A stretch of DNA of 15,908 nucleotides from the NCBI GenBank assembly GCA_934565615.1, contig CAKTIH010000037.1, forward strand, positions 1-15,908, in the 5' to 3' direction. The position numbers and the translations under genes are program-made. The stretch is from an uncultured Oscillospiraceae bacterium. GTDB lineage: Bacteria; Bacillota; Clostridia; Oscillospirales; Oscillospiraceae. Each line of letters begins with the position of its first letter. Positions within the stretch are counted from its first letter, which is position 1. The notes under the pieces were generated by a model. That model was not told where the DNA came from, did no database searches, and saw only the letters and a program-made list of their open reading frames with translations. This document shows positions 6,514 to 12,985 of the stretch, piece after piece.

Positions 6514-7264
6514 TGTATATTCATATCTCTGCGAGCTTGCGCCGCTTGAAAAGCAGATGAGCTTTGATAACGCCGGCTTTCAGCTTGGCCGCGGCGGCAA
6601 TGAGGTACATCGCGCGCTGCTGGCTCTCGACGTTACCGATGATGTCGTTCGTGAAGCAGAGGAATTAGGCGCGGAGCTTATCATATCGCACCACCCGCTG
6701 ATCTTTACCCCGGTGAAGAACATCACGGACTGCGACGCTGAGCACAGGCGGCTTCTTGAGCTGGCCGCAAAGGATATTGCAGTCATATCCATGCACACGA
6801 ATCTTGACATCGCCGAGGGCGGCGTTAACGATGTTCTCATCAGGGCGCTCGGTGCGGAGCCTGAGTGCGCACTGGACGCCGATGGCTGCGGCAGAGTCGG
6901 CACGCTGCCTGAAGAAAAGGACATGGAAAGCTTCCTGAATGAGTGCAAAGCTGCGCTCAGGGTAAAGGGACTGAGGTACTATTCTGCCGGCCGCCCGGTA
7001 CATAGACTTGCGGTGATGGGCGGCTCAGGCGGTGACTGCGTTGACGAGGCTTATGCAAAGGGCTGTGACACCTACGTGACTGCCGATATCAAATACCACC
7101 AGTTCCTGCATGCCGCCGAACTCGGGATAAACCTCATCGATGCCGATCATTTCTGCACCGAAGACCCCGTCATGTACAGCCTGAGAGATAAGCTTACTGC
7201 ACGATTCCCGGAGGCTGAGTTTACCGTATCCGCGGTGCATCACCAGATAATAGATTTCATATAA
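6497..7264 (+). CDS. Nif3-like dinuclear metal-centre protein (YqfO type)
   Basis: This 255-residue member of the Nif3/YqfO (DUF34) family forms toroidal oligomers around a two-metal site. Its true substrate is uncertain; database names such as 'GTP cyclohydrolase 1 type 2' are tentative. Signatures: SFDNAGFQLG (22-31), IISHHPLIF with H65/H66, MHTNLD with H100/D104, and the C-terminal metal-site part KYHQFLHA (H201) and DADHFCTE (H218, E222). It lacks the central PII-like insertion of the long YqfO form. The start overlaps trmK by 17 bp, a conserved pairing. Confidence 0.93.
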   Translation: MTRINDVYSYLCELAPLEKQMSFDNAGFQLGRGGNEVHRALLALDVTDDVVREAEELGAELIISHHPLIFTPVKNITDCDAEHRRLLELAAKDIAVISMHTNLDIAEGGVNDVLIRALGAEPECALDADGCGRVGTLPEEKDMESFLNECKAALRVKGLRYYSAGRPVHRLAVMGGSGGDCVDEAYAKGCDTYVTADIKYHQFLHAAELGINLIDADHFCTEDPVMYSLRDKLTARFPEAEFTVSAVHHQIIDFI

Positions 7265-7295
7265 CAGTCCGGGCTGCGATAGCCTGCCACGCTTG

Positions 7296-7324
7296 TCATA
7301 AACCGCCTCCGCTGCTCATAAACT
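7296..7324 (+). promoter_or_regulatory. Candidate sigma-E promoter of spoIVA
   Basis: TCATAAA (7296-7302), a 14-bp spacer and CATAAACT (7317-7324). This fits the sigma-E consensus (KMATATT, 14-15 bp, CATACAMT) at five of seven and seven of eight positions. B. subtilis spoIVA is a known sigma-E gene. The predicted start near 7331 falls in the loop of the hairpin described separately. Confidence 0.65.
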
Positions 7325-7353
7325 CGAACAAACGAGAACATGAGAGCGGAGGC
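7305..7353 (+). promoter_or_regulatory. Hairpin sequestering the spoIVA ribosome site
   Basis: GCCTCCGCT (7305-7313) pairs with AGCGGAGGC (7345-7353). Inside, CTCAT pairs with ATGAG (7315-7319/7340-7344) and CTCG with CGAG (7323-7326/7333-7336), leaving an AACAAA loop. The 3' arm holds GGAGG (7348-7352), the spoIVA ribosome site seven bases before the ATG. Only a transcript entering from upstream could form the full hairpin. It may also act as a weak terminator for the trmK-nif3 transcript (short TTTATT tail). Confidence 0.7.
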
Positions 7354-7359
7354 TTTATT

Positions 7360-8838
7360 ATGACTGATACAAATATCTACCGCGATATAGCGGCGCGTAC
7401 CGACGGCGCTTTCATGCTTGGTGTTGTGGGGCCGGTACGTACCGGAAAGTCCACATTTATCAAGCGCTTTATGGAAACGCTTGTGATCCCGCGGATCGAC
7501 AACACCTACATGAAGGAGCGCGCCCGTGATGAGCTGCCGCAAAGCGGCTCCGGGCGGACCATCATGACCGCCGAGCCGAAGTTCGTCCCGGAAAACGCGG
7601 TGAACATTGCGCTGGGCGACGGCGCGGAGCTGTCGGTGCGGCTGGTCGACTGCGTCGGCTACATGGTGGACGGCGCTGCAGGGCAGTTTGAGGATGGCGC
7701 GGAGCGGCTTGTTACCACGCCGTGGTTCGACCATGAGATAACGATGACGGAGGCGGCGGAGAAGGGAACGCACAAGGTCATAACCGAGCACTCGACCGTC
7801 GGAATCGTTGTGACCACCGACGGGACGATATGTGACATTCCGCGCGAGAAATATGAAGCGCCAGAGGAGCGCGCAATAAACGAGCTGAAAAGCATCGGAA
7901 AGCCATTTGTAGTCCTCCTAAACAGCGCAGAGCCCGCGTCTGATACGGCGATAGCCATTGCCGAGGAGATCACCGCGCGGTACGACGTGCGCTGCATCAG
8001 GGTAAACTGCATGACTCTGACGGAGGACGACATCGCCGGGATCATACGCTCCGTGCTCGAGGAGTTCCCGCTCAAGTCAATAGGCATCTTTCTGCCTGAG
8101 TGGCTCGAGGCGCTGCCGGAGGATAATGAACTGCGCAATGAACTGTTCGCAAGCATAATGGATTGCAGCAGCGGCGTGTGCAGAATAAAGGACTGCCGCT
8201 GTGCCGTCGATAAGCTCTCGCAGTGCGAGTGCGTAAACGATGTCAGCATCGACAGGAGCGACCTTGGCACAGGCACCGTATCCGTGACCGTGTGCCTGCC
8301 GCGCAGCCTGTATTATAAGACGATAAGTGAGCAGACCGGCATCGAGATAAACAATGACGGTGACCTGATATCCACGCTCACAGAAATGAGCGAGGTGAAG
8401 CGCGACTATGATAAGCTGCGCTGCGCGCTGAACGACGTGCGCACAAAGGGCTACGGCGTTGTAATGCCGGACTCTTCGCAGATGCAGCTCGAGGAACCTC
8501 AGATCGTCCGTCAGGGCGGGAAATACAGTGTGAAACTCAAGGCGAACGCCCCGGCCATACACATGCTCATGACGAATATAGAGACAGAGGTGACCCCGGC
8601 TATCGGCGGCGAGACCGCGTCCGAGGATATAATCAACTTCCTGCTCCAAGGCTTTGACGGAGACGTGAACCGTATATGGCAGTCGAATATATTCGGCAAG
8701 TCGCTTTACGATATTGCCGAGGAGGGACTTACATCAAAGATAGAATCACTGCCGGAGAACGCAAAACAGAAGCTCCAGCAGACACTGCAGCGCATAATAA
8801 ACGAAGGCAGCGGCGGGCTTATCTGCATACTGCTGTGA
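7360..8838 (+). CDS. spoIVA: Stage IV sporulation protein A (spore coat morphogenetic ATPase)
   Basis: SpoIVA is a mother-cell protein that polymerises on the forespore surface in an ATP-dependent way and anchors the spore coat. The length of 492 residues equals that of B. subtilis SpoIVA. Walker A GPVRTGKST (24-32) puts the lysine at K30. VRLVDCVGY gives the Walker B aspartate D97, at the same position as in B. subtilis. HSTVGIVVTTDGTICDIPRE lies in the conserved ATPase domain. The middle domain is acidic/helical, and the C-terminus ends in a hydrophobic GGLICILL, the membrane-targeting tail. Preceded by a candidate sigma-E promoter and a ribosome-site hairpin. It is strong evidence for a spore former. 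Confidence 0.98.
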   Translation: MTDTNIYRDIAARTDGAFMLGVVGPVRTGKSTFIKRFMETLVIPRIDNTYMKERARDELPQSGSGRTIMTAEPKFVPENAVNIALGDGAELSVRLVDCVGYMVDGAAGQFEDGAERLVTTPWFDHEITMTEAAEKGTHKVITEHSTVGIVVTTDGTICDIPREKYEAPEERAINELKSIGKPFVVLLNSAEPASDTAIAIAEEITARYDVRCIRVNCMTLTEDDIAGIIRSVLEEFPLKSIGIFLPEWLEALPEDNELRNELFASIMDCSSGVCRIKDCRCAVDKLSQCECVNDVSIDRSDLGTGTVSVTVCLPRSLYYKTISEQTGIEINNDGDLISTLTEMSEVKRDYDKLRCALNDVRTKGYGVVMPDSSQMQLEEPQIVRQGGKYSVKLKANAPAIHMLMTNIETEVTPAIGGETASEDIINFLLQGFDGDVNRIWQSNIFGKSLYDIAEEGLTSKIESLPENAKQKLQQTLQRIINEGSGGLICILL

Positions 8839-8859
8839 CGAGCGCAGATGGTATTTTGT

Positions 8860-8888
8860 TTGACTTGACCGTACAAGGCATATATAAT
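8860..8888 (+). promoter_or_regulatory. Near-consensus sigma-A promoter for cwlD-radA
   Basis: TTGACT (8860-8865), a 17-bp spacer and a perfect TATAAT (8883-8888). The start of transcription is expected near 8895, which makes the GTG at 8897 an unlikely start codon and favours ATG 8918 for cwlD. Confidence 0.75.
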
Positions 8889-8917
8889 AGAAGAAGGTGA
8901 AAGGGCATTTGTCTCGA

Positions 8918-9622
8918 ATGTTAAAGCTGAAACCGCCGATCCGAAAACCCGTGATCGTGCTTCTGCTGGCGCTGCTGCCATCGTTTTTCCTGCTGACGTT
9001 TAAGGGAAAAATGACGGACACTTCGGCGCATGCGGGGAGCGTGACACTGGTCATCGACCCCGGGCACGGTGGAATAGACGGCGGCGCGCAGGGGGCCGAC
9101 GGCTCAAGAGAGAGCGATATTAACCTTGCGATAGCGCTGAAGCTGCGCGCGCTCGCGGAATTTTACGGGCAGGATAATATAATGACGCGCCAGGACGACA
9201 GCACGAAGTCCGATACTCCAAGCTACAGTGAGCACCGTGACCTTGAGTGCAGGACAGAGATCGTAAACGAAGCGCCGAACCCGGTGCTGATAAGTATTCA
9301 CCAGAACTGCTTCCCAACGGGAGTGCCAAGCGGACCGCAGGTCATGTACGCGGCGACGCGGGACAGCGAGGAGTTCGGCAAGCTCATGCACGGCAACCTG
9401 ATACGCAGCCTTGCACCCGAAAATCGGCGTGTCGCGGAGCCCGCATCCAAGGGGCTATATATACTCTCGCACGTAAGCTGCCCGGCGGTGCTGGTCGAGT
9501 GCGGATTCATGTCAAACTTCTCGGATATGGAGAACCTCAAAACCTCGGGCTACCAGACCTCGGTCGCCGCGGTGCTGATGGGCAGCTATCTGCAATATAG
9601 AACAGGCATACAGAGTACATAA
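8918..9622 (+). CDS. cwlD: N-acetylmuramoyl-L-alanine amidase CwlD
   Basis: This 234-residue Amidase_3 zinc enzyme, by its context and form, is CwlD, which starts muramic-delta-lactam formation in the spore cortex. A single N-terminal membrane anchor (about 11-28) is followed by the catalytic domain. Zinc and catalytic residues: H50 (IDPGHGG), E65 (SRESDIN), H128 (ISIHQN) and E194 (VLVECGF). Length matches the family. In-frame GTG 8897 and TTG 8909 also exist. ATG 8918 is chosen because GTG would sit on the transcription start, although GAAAGGG is rather far (about 12 bases) upstream. It lies 79 bp after spoIVA and 24 bp before radA. Confidence 0.9.
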   Translation: MLKLKPPIRKPVIVLLLALLPSFFLLTFKGKMTDTSAHAGSVTLVIDPGHGGIDGGAQGADGSRESDINLAIALKLRALAEFYGQDNIMTRQDDSTKSDTPSYSEHRDLECRTEIVNEAPNPVLISIHQNCFPTGVPSGPQVMYAATRDSEEFGKLMHGNLIRSLAPENRRVAEPASKGLYILSHVSCPAVLVECGFMSNFSDMENLKTSGYQTSVAAVLMGSYLQYRTGIQST

Positions 9623-9646
9623 GACACATAAGGCAGGAGATATCCT

Positions 9647-11023
9647 ATGGCGAACAAGAGAAAAACAGTTTATTGCTGCTCTGAATGCGGCAATGAAACT
9701 TCAAACTGGGCGGGCAGATGCCCCGCGTGCGGAGCGTGGAACACGCTTCAGGAAGTGACGATCGAGACCGGCAGCGGCAAAAAAAGCGCCGTAAATGCGC
9801 GCGCAGCTGCCGGTAAGGCGAAGCCGCTCTCGGAGCTTGACACCTCGGAGGAAATAAGGTTCGCGACCGGGATATCGGAGTTTGACCGTGTGCTGGGCGG
9901 CGGAGCCGTCGCGGGTTCACTTGTGCTGGTCGGAGGCGCGCCGGGTATCGGCAAGTCGACGCTGCTTCTTCAGATGTGCGCTTCGGCAGGCGCGGGCCGT
10001 AAGATACTTTACGTCACCGGTGAGGAGAGCCAGCGTCAGCTCAAGCTGCGCGCGATGCGTCTCGGGGTCGACGGGGAGAATATTTATGTCCTTGCCGAGA
10101 CGGATATCGACAGCATTATTGCCGCGATCGACGAGCTGAAGCCTGACATTGCGATAATCGACTCCGTACAGACCGTGAGCGATTCGGGCGTAGCTTCTGC
10201 ACCGGGCAGCATCACGCAGGTTCGCGAATGCACGATGCGCATCATGCGCGTCACCAAGGAAAAGGGGCTTACCGTTTTCGTCGTTGGGCATATAAACAAA
10301 GAGGGGAGCATAGCGGGACCCAAGGTGCTGGAGCACATGGTCGACTGCGTTTTGTACTTTGAGGGCGAGCGCAGCACAAGCTTCCGCATCCTGCGCGCTG
10401 CGAAAAACCGCTTCGGCTCTACAAACGAAATAGGCGTATTTGAAATGGCGGACAGGGGACTGCGCTGTGTCGAGAACCCGTCCGAAATGCTGCTCAGCGG
10501 CAGGCCGGATAACTGTCCGGGAACCTGTGTTGCGTGCGTCATTGAAGGCACCCGCCCGATACTTGCAGAGGTCCAGGCGCTCGTTGCGCCGACAAATTAC
10601 AACGCGGCGCGCCGCAGCAACGGCATTGACTATAACCGCGCGGCGATGCTGCTCGCGGTGCTCGAAAAGCGCAGCGGCCTGCCGGTCGGAAGCTGCGACT
10701 CGTATATAAACGTTATCGGCGGGCTGAGCCTTGAGGAGCCCGCGGCTGACCTTGCGACGAGCCTTGCCGTTGCGTCGAGCTATCTTGACAGGCCGTTGGG
10801 GGCTGACCTTGCGGCGATAGGCGAGGTCGGGCTTTCGGGCGAAATTCGCAGTGTCAGCGCGCTGAATCAAAGACTGTCGGAAATACACAGGCTTGGCTTC
10901 AAGCGCTGCGTCATCCCGGCGCATGTGCGCGATGAATTGGGGCGCTATGACGGTCTGGAGCTGATCCCGGTAAAGAGCATCAGCGAGGCGATAGCTGCCG
11001 TGCTGCCGAGGCATAAAGGATGA
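9647..11023 (+). CDS. radA: DNA repair protein RadA
   Basis: RadA is a 458-residue RecA-like helicase that promotes branch migration of recombination intermediates. The N-terminal zinc finger has C11, C14, C25 and C28. The ATPase core carries Walker A GGAPGIGKST (96-105) and Walker B IAIIDSVQT (168-176). The RadA-specific KNRFG motif is at 253-257. Residues about 280-458 form the Lon-protease-like C-terminal domain (no proteolysis expected). GGAGA lies eight bases before the ATG. The stop overlaps the next gene start by four bases (ATGA), so the two are translationally coupled. Confidence 0.97.
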   Translation: MANKRKTVYCCSECGNETSNWAGRCPACGAWNTLQEVTIETGSGKKSAVNARAAAGKAKPLSELDTSEEIRFATGISEFDRVLGGGAVAGSLVLVGGAPGIGKSTLLLQMCASAGAGRKILYVTGEESQRQLKLRAMRLGVDGENIYVLAETDIDSIIAAIDELKPDIAIIDSVQTVSDSGVASAPGSITQVRECTMRIMRVTKEKGLTVFVVGHINKEGSIAGPKVLEHMVDCVLYFEGERSTSFRILRAAKNRFGSTNEIGVFEMADRGLRCVENPSEMLLSGRPDNCPGTCVACVIEGTRPILAEVQALVAPTNYNAARRSNGIDYNRAAMLLAVLEKRSGLPVGSCDSYINVIGGLSLEEPAADLATSLAVASSYLDRPLGADLAAIGEVGLSGEIRSVSALNQRLSEIHRLGFKRCVIPAHVRDELGRYDGLELIPVKSISEAIAAVLPRHKG

Positions 11024-11781
11024 AATTTGTTGAGACTCCGAATCTTCCGGTCTGCGTCGACACAGTTATAATAGGCGAAAAGTATTGCAATATATTACAA
11101 AACGGTGTCGAAAACTTAGGCATCAATCTACTCCCGATGCCGGTTAATCCGCATGTTGACGCCAGATTATCCGGTCACGTCGACCTTTCGGTGCTGCATC
11201 TGGGAGGGAACAAGCTGCTGCTCGCGCCTTATCTGAAAGGGAGCAGTTTTTCGCAGCAGCTGGGGAACATGGGATTTGATCTTCAGTTTGCCGATATAGA
11301 GCAGTCCTCCCTATACCCCGGCGATACGCAAATGAATGTGTGCATCCTCGGAGATAAGGTCATATATAATCCCAAAACAGTCCCTGATACAATAGTGAAA
11401 CATTTGGCAATCAGCAATAGAACAGTACAAGTAAGCAGCAGGCAGGGGTATAGCCATTGTTCGGTGTGTGTTGTGAGCGGCAACGCGATAATAACGGCAG
11501 ACGAGGGGATATGCCGCAGCGCGGAGGCACACGGGATCGATGTGCTGAAGATCCGGCCGGGATATATCGATCTGCCAGGATTTGATTACGGCTTCATCGG
11601 CGGGGCGAGCTTCAAAATTTCAGAAACAAAGCTGGCGTTTACCGGAAAACTGGACAGCCATCCGGATGCGGAACGGATAATTGAGTTTGCAAGTTTACAT
11701 AACGTAAATATAGTTTACATAACTAATAAGTCGGCCTTTGATATCGGCGGCGCGATACCGATAACCGAGGCAAGTAAATGA
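11020..11781 (+). CDS. Conserved protein resembling the DUF6873 (GME-fold) family
   Basis: The 253-residue soluble protein has no signal peptide or membrane helix. Conserved-looking blocks are YNPKTVPD (115-122), QGYSHCSVCVV (142-152), IITADEGI (156-163), GYIDLPGFDYGFIGGAS (180-196) and TGKLDSHPDA (207-216). The evenly repeating short strands fit the five-fold propeller of guanidino-modifying enzymes, and I tentatively place it in DUF6873. The family has no proven activity; a role in recombination or sporulation would be inference from its start overlapping radA by 4 bp. Its stop codon is inside the terminator hairpin. Confidence 0.6.
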   Translation: MKFVETPNLPVCVDTVIIGEKYCNILQNGVENLGINLLPMPVNPHVDARLSGHVDLSVLHLGGNKLLLAPYLKGSSFSQQLGNMGFDLQFADIEQSSLYPGDTQMNVCILGDKVIYNPKTVPDTIVKHLAISNRTVQVSSRQGYSHCSVCVVSGNAIITADEGICRSAEAHGIDVLKIRPGYIDLPGFDYGFIGGASFKISETKLAFTGKLDSHPDAERIIEFASLHNVNIVYITNKSAFDIGGAIPITEASK

Positions 11782-11805
11782 GCCTGACGTTTATGTCAGG
11801 CTCAT
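11778..11805. terminator. Shared hairpin between convergent genes
   Basis: ATGAGCCTGAC (11778-11788) pairs perfectly with GTCAGGCTCAT (11795-11805) around a 6-nt loop. It fills the 26-bp gap between the DUF6873-like gene and the convergent recombinase, and includes the former's TGA stop. T tracts on both sides are modest (TTATCATTCTT on plus, TTTACTTG on minus). Confidence 0.65.
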
Positions 11806-11807
11806 TA

Positions 11808-12806
11808 TCATTCTTCAAAATCTTCTTTTGTTTTTCTGCCTATGGGATTTGCCATTGCTGCCTCGTGAAGCGCGGCATTGTCCAGATGGGTGTATATCTG
11901 CGTTGTATTCAGATTGCTGTGGCCGAGGACTTCCTGGAGCGCACGGGTGTCCACGCCGTTTTTCAGCATAAGAGTGGCGGCTGTGTGGCGCAGCTTATGC
12001 GGAGAGTAGCGGCTGGCATCAAGTCCGGCTTGCAGCAGCTTTTTATCGACCATTTTCTGCACGCCGCGGACGCTTATACGGCGGTTATCGCGGCTGATGA
12101 ACAGCGCGTTTTTGTCCTCAGGCGGGAGCTTTTCACCGTTGCGGACGGCGAGATAGTCATCGATTGCTTCACGGCAGCCGTCGGCAAAGAACACAAAGCG
12201 CTCTTTGTTGCCCTTGCCGAGAACGCGCAGATGATCCTCGTATATATCCGTGGTGTTCAGCGAGACGAGCTCTGAGACGCGCAGACCGCATGACAGGAAC
12301 AGCATCAAGATGCAGTAATCCCGGTACTCGAATGGCCCATCGCAGGCCGCCAGCAGCCGCTCACACTCCGATTCCTCAAGGTACTTCGGCAGAGACGCCT
12401 GCCGCTTCGGCATGTCCAATTCCTGACACACGTTATAATCCAGCAGATGCCGCTTGGCGGTAAGATAGCTGAAGAAGGATTTGACCGACGATGTGCGGCG
12501 GCAGCGGCTGGCAGCTGATAGTGCGTTCGGCGTATCCTCAAGCTCCGGAGAAAACGACTGGTAACGGTAAAGCTCCTCAATGCGTATCGACTTTATAAAA
12601 TCGATATCTATATCCGTTATATCTATCTCATTAAACGGAAGCTCTCGCGGAACAAGATGTCTGCGCCGTTTCAGATAACGAAAAAGAATTTTCAAATCTA
12701 AATAATATCCCGCGACGGTTTTATCCGAGTGTCCCCTAACGGTCGAGTGGTATTCCAGAAACTCCATAAGAATATCGGGGATATCGTTTATTTGGTCGAG
12801 ATTCAT
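11808..12806 (-). CDS. Tyrosine recombinase with enlarged N-terminal domain (XerC/XerS-like)
   Basis: The 332-residue recombinase has a complete catalytic set: R176 (CGLRVSEL), K198 (GKGNKER), H270 and R273 (SPHKLRHT), H296 (LGHSN) and nucleophile Y305 (QIYTH). The N-terminal core-binding region is about 30 residues longer than in the 296-residue XerD here, with an acidic insert (DITDIDIDFIKS and the following loop) reminiscent of XerS-type single recombinases. ATG 12806 is preferred over an ATG 21 bp upstream because AGGAGA lies six bases before it. A dif-like site lies 26 bp upstream of the start. It probably does dimer resolution; whether it works alone or with XerD is open. Confidence 0.85.
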   Translation of the reverse strand: MNLDQINDIPDILMEFLEYHSTVRGHSDKTVAGYYLDLKILFRYLKRRRHLVPRELPFNEIDITDIDIDFIKSIRIEELYRYQSFSPELEDTPNALSAASRCRRTSSVKSFFSYLTAKRHLLDYNVCQELDMPKRQASLPKYLEESECERLLAACDGPFEYRDYCILMLFLSCGLRVSELVSLNTTDIYEDHLRVLGKGNKERFVFFADGCREAIDDYLAVRNGEKLPPEDKNALFISRDNRRISVRGVQKMVDKKLLQAGLDASRYSPHKLRHTAATLMLKNGVDTRALQEVLGHSNLNTTQIYTHLDNAALHEAAMANPIGRKTKEDFEE

Positions 12807-12832
12807 GTTATGTCTCCTGAACTGCATGTCTA

Positions 12833-12860
12833 AGTTCGCTTAATTTATATTATGCGAAGT
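12833..12860. other. dif: dif-like chromosome dimer resolution site
   Basis: On the minus strand the 28 bp divide into an 11-bp arm ACTTCGCATAA (12860-12850), a 6-bp spacer TATAAA (12849-12844) and an 11-bp arm TTAAGCGAACT (12843-12833). Compared from memory with B. subtilis dif (arms ACTTCCTAGAA and TTATGTAAACT, spacer TATATA), 21 of 28 positions agree, and the outer ACTTC and AACT ends are identical. The inverted repeat continues outward (CTAAGTTCGC 12830-12839, GCGAAGTTAG 12854-12863, one mismatch). It sits in the leader of a Xer-family gene, as difSL does beside xerS in streptococci. Confidence 0.7.
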
Positions 12861-12876
12861 TAGATAAGGATTTAAT

Positions 12877-12899
12877 AAAGACCAAAGCCGGTCTTTTTT
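12877..12899. other. Small hairpin in the recombinase leader
   Basis: AAAGACC (12877-12883) pairs with GGTCTTT (12890-12896) around a 6-nt loop, with T's to 12899 on the plus strand. No plus-strand gene needs a terminator here. On the minus strand it lies between the promoter at 12910-12938 and the dif-like site, so it may be a leader stem for the recombinase mRNA. Confidence 0.45.
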
Positions 12900-12909
12900 C
12901 TGCATGTTC

Positions 12910-12938
12910 ATTGTACCCTATCGACACAGGGCTGTCAA
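12910..12938 (-). promoter_or_regulatory. Consensus sigma-A promoter for the recombinase
   Basis: On the minus strand TTGACA (12938-12933), a 17-bp spacer and TACAAT (12915-12910). It predicts a roughly 95-nt leader to ATG 12806 that contains the small hairpin and the whole dif-like site. Confidence 0.75.
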
Positions 12939-12953
12939 CATAATTATGCAAAT

Positions 12954-12984
12954 AAAAACTGCCGATTACAAGTCGGCAGTTTTT
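12954..12984. terminator. Bidirectional terminator after the P-type ATPase relative
   Basis: AAAAACTGCCGA (12954-12965) pairs perfectly with TCGGCAGTTTTT (12973-12984) around a 7-nt loop. It begins one base past the stop of the minus-strand gene that ends at 12986. Confidence 0.9.
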
Positions 12985-12985
12985 A

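Noticed and set aside
8858..8886. Sigma-E promoter for cwlD
   Set aside because: CATATATA gives a partial -10, but the matching -35 position (GTTTGAC) does not fit; the sigma-A pair is clearly stronger.
9917..11014. 365-codon minus-strand frame opposite radA
   Set aside because: It is a shadow of radA caused by GC-rich codon positions; its Arg/His/Ala-rich composition matches no protein family.
11808..12863. Mobile element or integrated phage carrying the second recombinase
   Set aside because: There are no other phage genes, no flanking direct repeats or tRNA, and neighbouring genes are core functions; a housekeeping dif/Xer role fits better.
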